This document shows positions 62,189-64,000 of a stretch of 64,000 nt of DNA, piece by piece. The notes beneath the pieces are model-generated. The model was not told the DNA's origin and made no database searches. It saw nothing but the letters and a program-made list of their open reading frames with translations. How positions within the stretch are numbered: position 1 is the stretch's first letter; each line of letters starts with the position of its first letter. This DNA comes from Hyphomonadaceae bacterium (GTDB lineage: Bacteria; Pseudomonadota; Alphaproteobacteria; Caulobacterales; Hyphomonadaceae), in NCBI GenBank assembly GCA_024743315.1, contig JANSWU010000004.1:186001-250000 (forward strand), given 5' to 3'. A program made the translations under genes and the position numbers.

Positions 62189-63829
62189 ATGAATATGACT
62201 GCCAATTCAAAGAAAGCGCCTGTTTGGCGGCGCTTGATCCAGCTGACTTTCCGCAAACTCGCTCGGGCGACAGATCACGAGGCCGTGGTCGAACACGCGC
62301 GTGAAGAAGGCGGTCTGACGGGACGGTATGTATTCATGGTGATCATGGCTTGCGCCATTGCCATGCTCGGCCTGCTCCTATCCTCGCCAGCCGTCATCAT
62401 TGGCGCAATGTTAATCTCACCACTGATGGGACCAATTGTGCTGATGGGCTTTTCCTTGAGCATTCTCGACATGCAGGCTTTGCGGAAGGCGGCGGTCTCG
62501 ATCTTAGTCGGCACCGTAGCCGCGATTGCAATCGCGTTTTTCATCACGCTGGTCTCGCCCATCAATGAAGCGACGAGTGAAATCCTGGCGCGAACACGAC
62601 CAAACTTCTTCGATTTGCTGGTCGCCGTGTTTTCCGGGCTGGCGGGTGGCTATGCTGTGATCACGCGAAAAGGCGAAACAATTGTAGGCGTCGCCATCGC
62701 GACGGCGTTGATGCCACCTTTGGCGGTCACGGGGTACGGGCTTGCGGTTGGCGTCATGCCGGTCGCCGGCGGGGCGTTTTTTCTGTTCATGACCAACCTT
62801 CTCGCCATCGCGCTCTCAGTGACTGTTTTGACCCGTATTTACGGCTTCGGCGCCAATCACAGTCCGCGTCACACGCTGGGTCAAACCGGACTGATCATCG
62901 CGGTTTTCGTCGCGCTTTCGATCCCGCTTGGCCTAGCCCTGCGCGACATTGCCTATGAGACTCAGGTGACGAACTCGGTCAAAAGCGAGTTGCTGGTGCC
63001 GTTCGAAGACACCCAAAGCCGGCTCGGGGATGTGATTGTCGGATTTCCGACCAATGACACGGTGCGGGTTGATGCCACCATACTGACCCGGGAGCGCGTG
63101 GCCGGTGCGGAAGGGCAATTGCAAGACTCCCTGGCGGCCAGGCTCGGGCGCACAGTCAACGTCAATCTGGATCAGGTCCTGATTGACCGCGATGTGGCGC
63201 TTGAGCAAGCAGCGATCCTGCAACTCGCTGAATCTTCTCTGGCCGCTCCGCTACGGGCTGAGATCAATCGCATCGAAACGCTGGCTGAAGTTCGACGGAC
63301 CGAGGCAGAGCTTCGAAACGCCGTGCCATTTGAACTCGCCGGGGCAGATATTGATCCCGAGGCGCACACAGCGACCTTCTTCGCCACACGGCAAGCCTCC
63401 TACTCGGTCGCGGCCTACCGGGCGATCGAAACCGGCTTGGCTGCGAATTTTACCAATTGGACGATTAGGGTCGTGCCGCCGATTATGGATTTACCCCTGA
63501 TCCCGTTCGAGACCGGGCAAACCGAAATCACGCCAGTCGGCGCCCAATCGATTGAGACCTCAATCTGGGCCCTGGAGCGCTGGGAAGTCGCAAATTTGGA
63601 GATTGTCGGTTACGCCTCGACATCCGGTGCCCTCCAGAATTTCAATAATGATGCGCTTGCTTATCGGCGTGCCGCGACCGTAGCTGACATATTGATGGAA
63701 CAAGGATTTGTTGCGACTCCCATCGGTGAGTTTCGCGCTTTCAGTCAATCGGCGGAAGAAAGACAACTTGGTTATCAGCGCTTCCAAAGCGTGCTGATCC
63801 GACCGGCACCCCAAAGGCCAGCGGAATGA
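62189..63829 (+). CDS. DUF389 membrane protein with C-terminal OmpA-like domain
   Basis: 546 residues. The N-terminal half is DUF389: YVFMVIMACAIAMLGLLLSS, PAVIIGAMLISPLMGPIV, GYAVITRKGETIVGVAIATA and ALMPPLAVTGYGLAVG, with about six helices. A soluble, Arg/Glu-rich middle follows. The C-terminus (about 430-540) resembles the OmpA peptidoglycan-binding fold: LIPFETGQTEITPVGAQSIE, VANLEIVGYASTSGALQNFN, ALAYRRAATVADILMEQG. The combination suggests a wall-attached inner-membrane protein; function unknown. ATG 62195 is an alternative start. Confidence 0.85.
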   Translation: MNMTANSKKAPVWRRLIQLTFRKLARATDHEAVVEHAREEGGLTGRYVFMVIMACAIAMLGLLLSSPAVIIGAMLISPLMGPIVLMGFSLSILDMQALRKAAVSILVGTVAAIAIAFFITLVSPINEATSEILARTRPNFFDLLVAVFSGLAGGYAVITRKGETIVGVAIATALMPPLAVTGYGLAVGVMPVAGGAFFLFMTNLLAIALSVTVLTRIYGFGANHSPRHTLGQTGLIIAVFVALSIPLGLALRDIAYETQVTNSVKSELLVPFEDTQSRLGDVIVGFPTNDTVRVDATILTRERVAGAEGQLQDSLAARLGRTVNVNLDQVLIDRDVALEQAAILQLAESSLAAPLRAEINRIETLAEVRRTEAELRNAVPFELAGADIDPEAHTATFFATRQASYSVAAYRAIETGLAANFTNWTIRVVPPIMDLPLIPFETGQTEITPVGAQSIETSIWALERWEVANLEIVGYASTSGALQNFNNDALAYRRAATVADILMEQGFVATPIGEFRAFSQSAEERQLGYQRFQSVLIRPAPQRPAE

Positions 63830-63855
63830 GTTCGTTTCACGTGTTACGCTCACTC

Positions 63856-63884
63856 ATGTCCGCGTCTGACTCAAAAGCGGATAT
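63856..63884. repeat. Intergenic palindromic repeat, copy 2 (diverged)
   Basis: ATGTCCGC-13 nt-GCGGATAT, with one changed position in the second arm. It shares the arms and a TCAAA(A)GCGGA half with the element at 60573-60600. Lies between the stops of two convergent genes. Confidence 0.5.
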
Positions 63885-63885
63885 G

Positions 63886-64000
63886 TTACAAGCTCGGATA
63901 GGTACGGCGCAGATAGCGCAGGATCGCGAAACCGCCGGTCACGGTTTGGTCCGCGTTTGGATCTTTTAATGTCGGCGTTCTCAAGCCATCGGGGGATCGT
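63886..64000 (-). CDS. C-terminal end of a protein cut by the window edge
   Basis: An open minus-strand frame enters from beyond base 64000 and ends at TAA 63886-63888, giving 37 residues (SPDGLRTPTLKDPNADQTVT ... LRRTYPSL). The composition looks coding and no plus-strand gene competes. Too short to assign. Confidence 0.5.
   Translation of the reverse strand, partial: RSPDGLRTPTLKDPNADQTVTGGFAILRYLRRTYPSL

Overview
The window is a gene-dense stretch of a bacterial chromosome with moderately high GC. No stretch over about 300 bases lacks a gene, and I see no rRNA, tRNA, insertion sequence, prophage or CRISPR array. The gene content points to an alphaproteobacterium. The clues are a class I lysyl-tRNA synthetase, a class II DAHP synthase, a DUF3035 lipoprotein beside lspA, and a TipF-like EAL protein. 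TipF and the marine-type transporters (BCCT, NSS) suggest a dimorphic, Caulobacterales/Hyphomonadaceae-like marine species. That placement is inference.

Layout. 1-3002: a TetR-controlled RND efflux operon, cut by the window start. 3.1-6.7 kb: a nitroreductase, a degenerate GGDEF protein and a DmdC-type acyl-CoA dehydrogenase. 6.8-9.4 kb: three consecutive YceI-domain genes, the last fused to cytochrome b561. 9.5-13.3 kb: a VIT1-like transporter, tsaC, a D-2-hydroxyacid dehydrogenase and an SRAP protein. 13.4-15.5 kb: a WbpE/WbpB-like nucleotide-sugar pair. 15.7-18.6 kb: a quinone-oxidoreductase-like MDR enzyme, two uncharacterised genes and HU. 18.6-21.4 kb: MATE exporter and DAHP synthase. 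21.6-22.9 kb: a TIR-ParA fusion. 22.9-27.2 kb: BCCT transporter and two M16 proteins. 27.3-33.4 kb: DUF3035, lspA, ileS, a YbjN-like protein, ribF and a MaoC dehydratase. 33.4-37.3 kb: a HAD phosphatase, the TipF homologue and a MarR/nitroreductase operon. 37.4-42.6 kb: a probable small RNA, a degenerate metallo-beta-lactamase lipoprotein, an FAH hydrolase, a GmrSD-like enzyme, a lipoprotein and prolyl aminopeptidase. 42.7-45.2 kb: a delta-class carbonic anhydrase and an NSS transporter. 45.2-50.8 kb: the rod-shape operon mreB-mreC-mreD-mrdA-rodA. 51.0-55.8 kb: leuA, a TVP38 protein, DUF3052, an SDR and a Sel1 protein. 55.9-64 kb: an alkyl sulfatase, an XRE/membrane pair, lysK, a GAF-EAL protein and a DUF389 protein.

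The most interesting signals are in gaps the ORF track does not describe. Upstream of ileS is an unannotated 19-codon ORF with five Ile codons in seven positions. Upstream of leuA is a 23-codon ORF rich in Leu codons. Both sit on mutually exclusive RNA stems. In both, a -35/-10-like pair places the predicted transcription start at, or within a base or so of, the ATG. They look like leaderless attenuator peptides for branched-chain amino-acid sensing. A second signal is an orphan, highly folded RNA with a perfect terminator at about 37427-37525. A third is the TIR-ParA fusion, whose TIR domain appears to lack the NADase glutamate.

All family assignments come from reading motifs in the translations. 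No database search was run.
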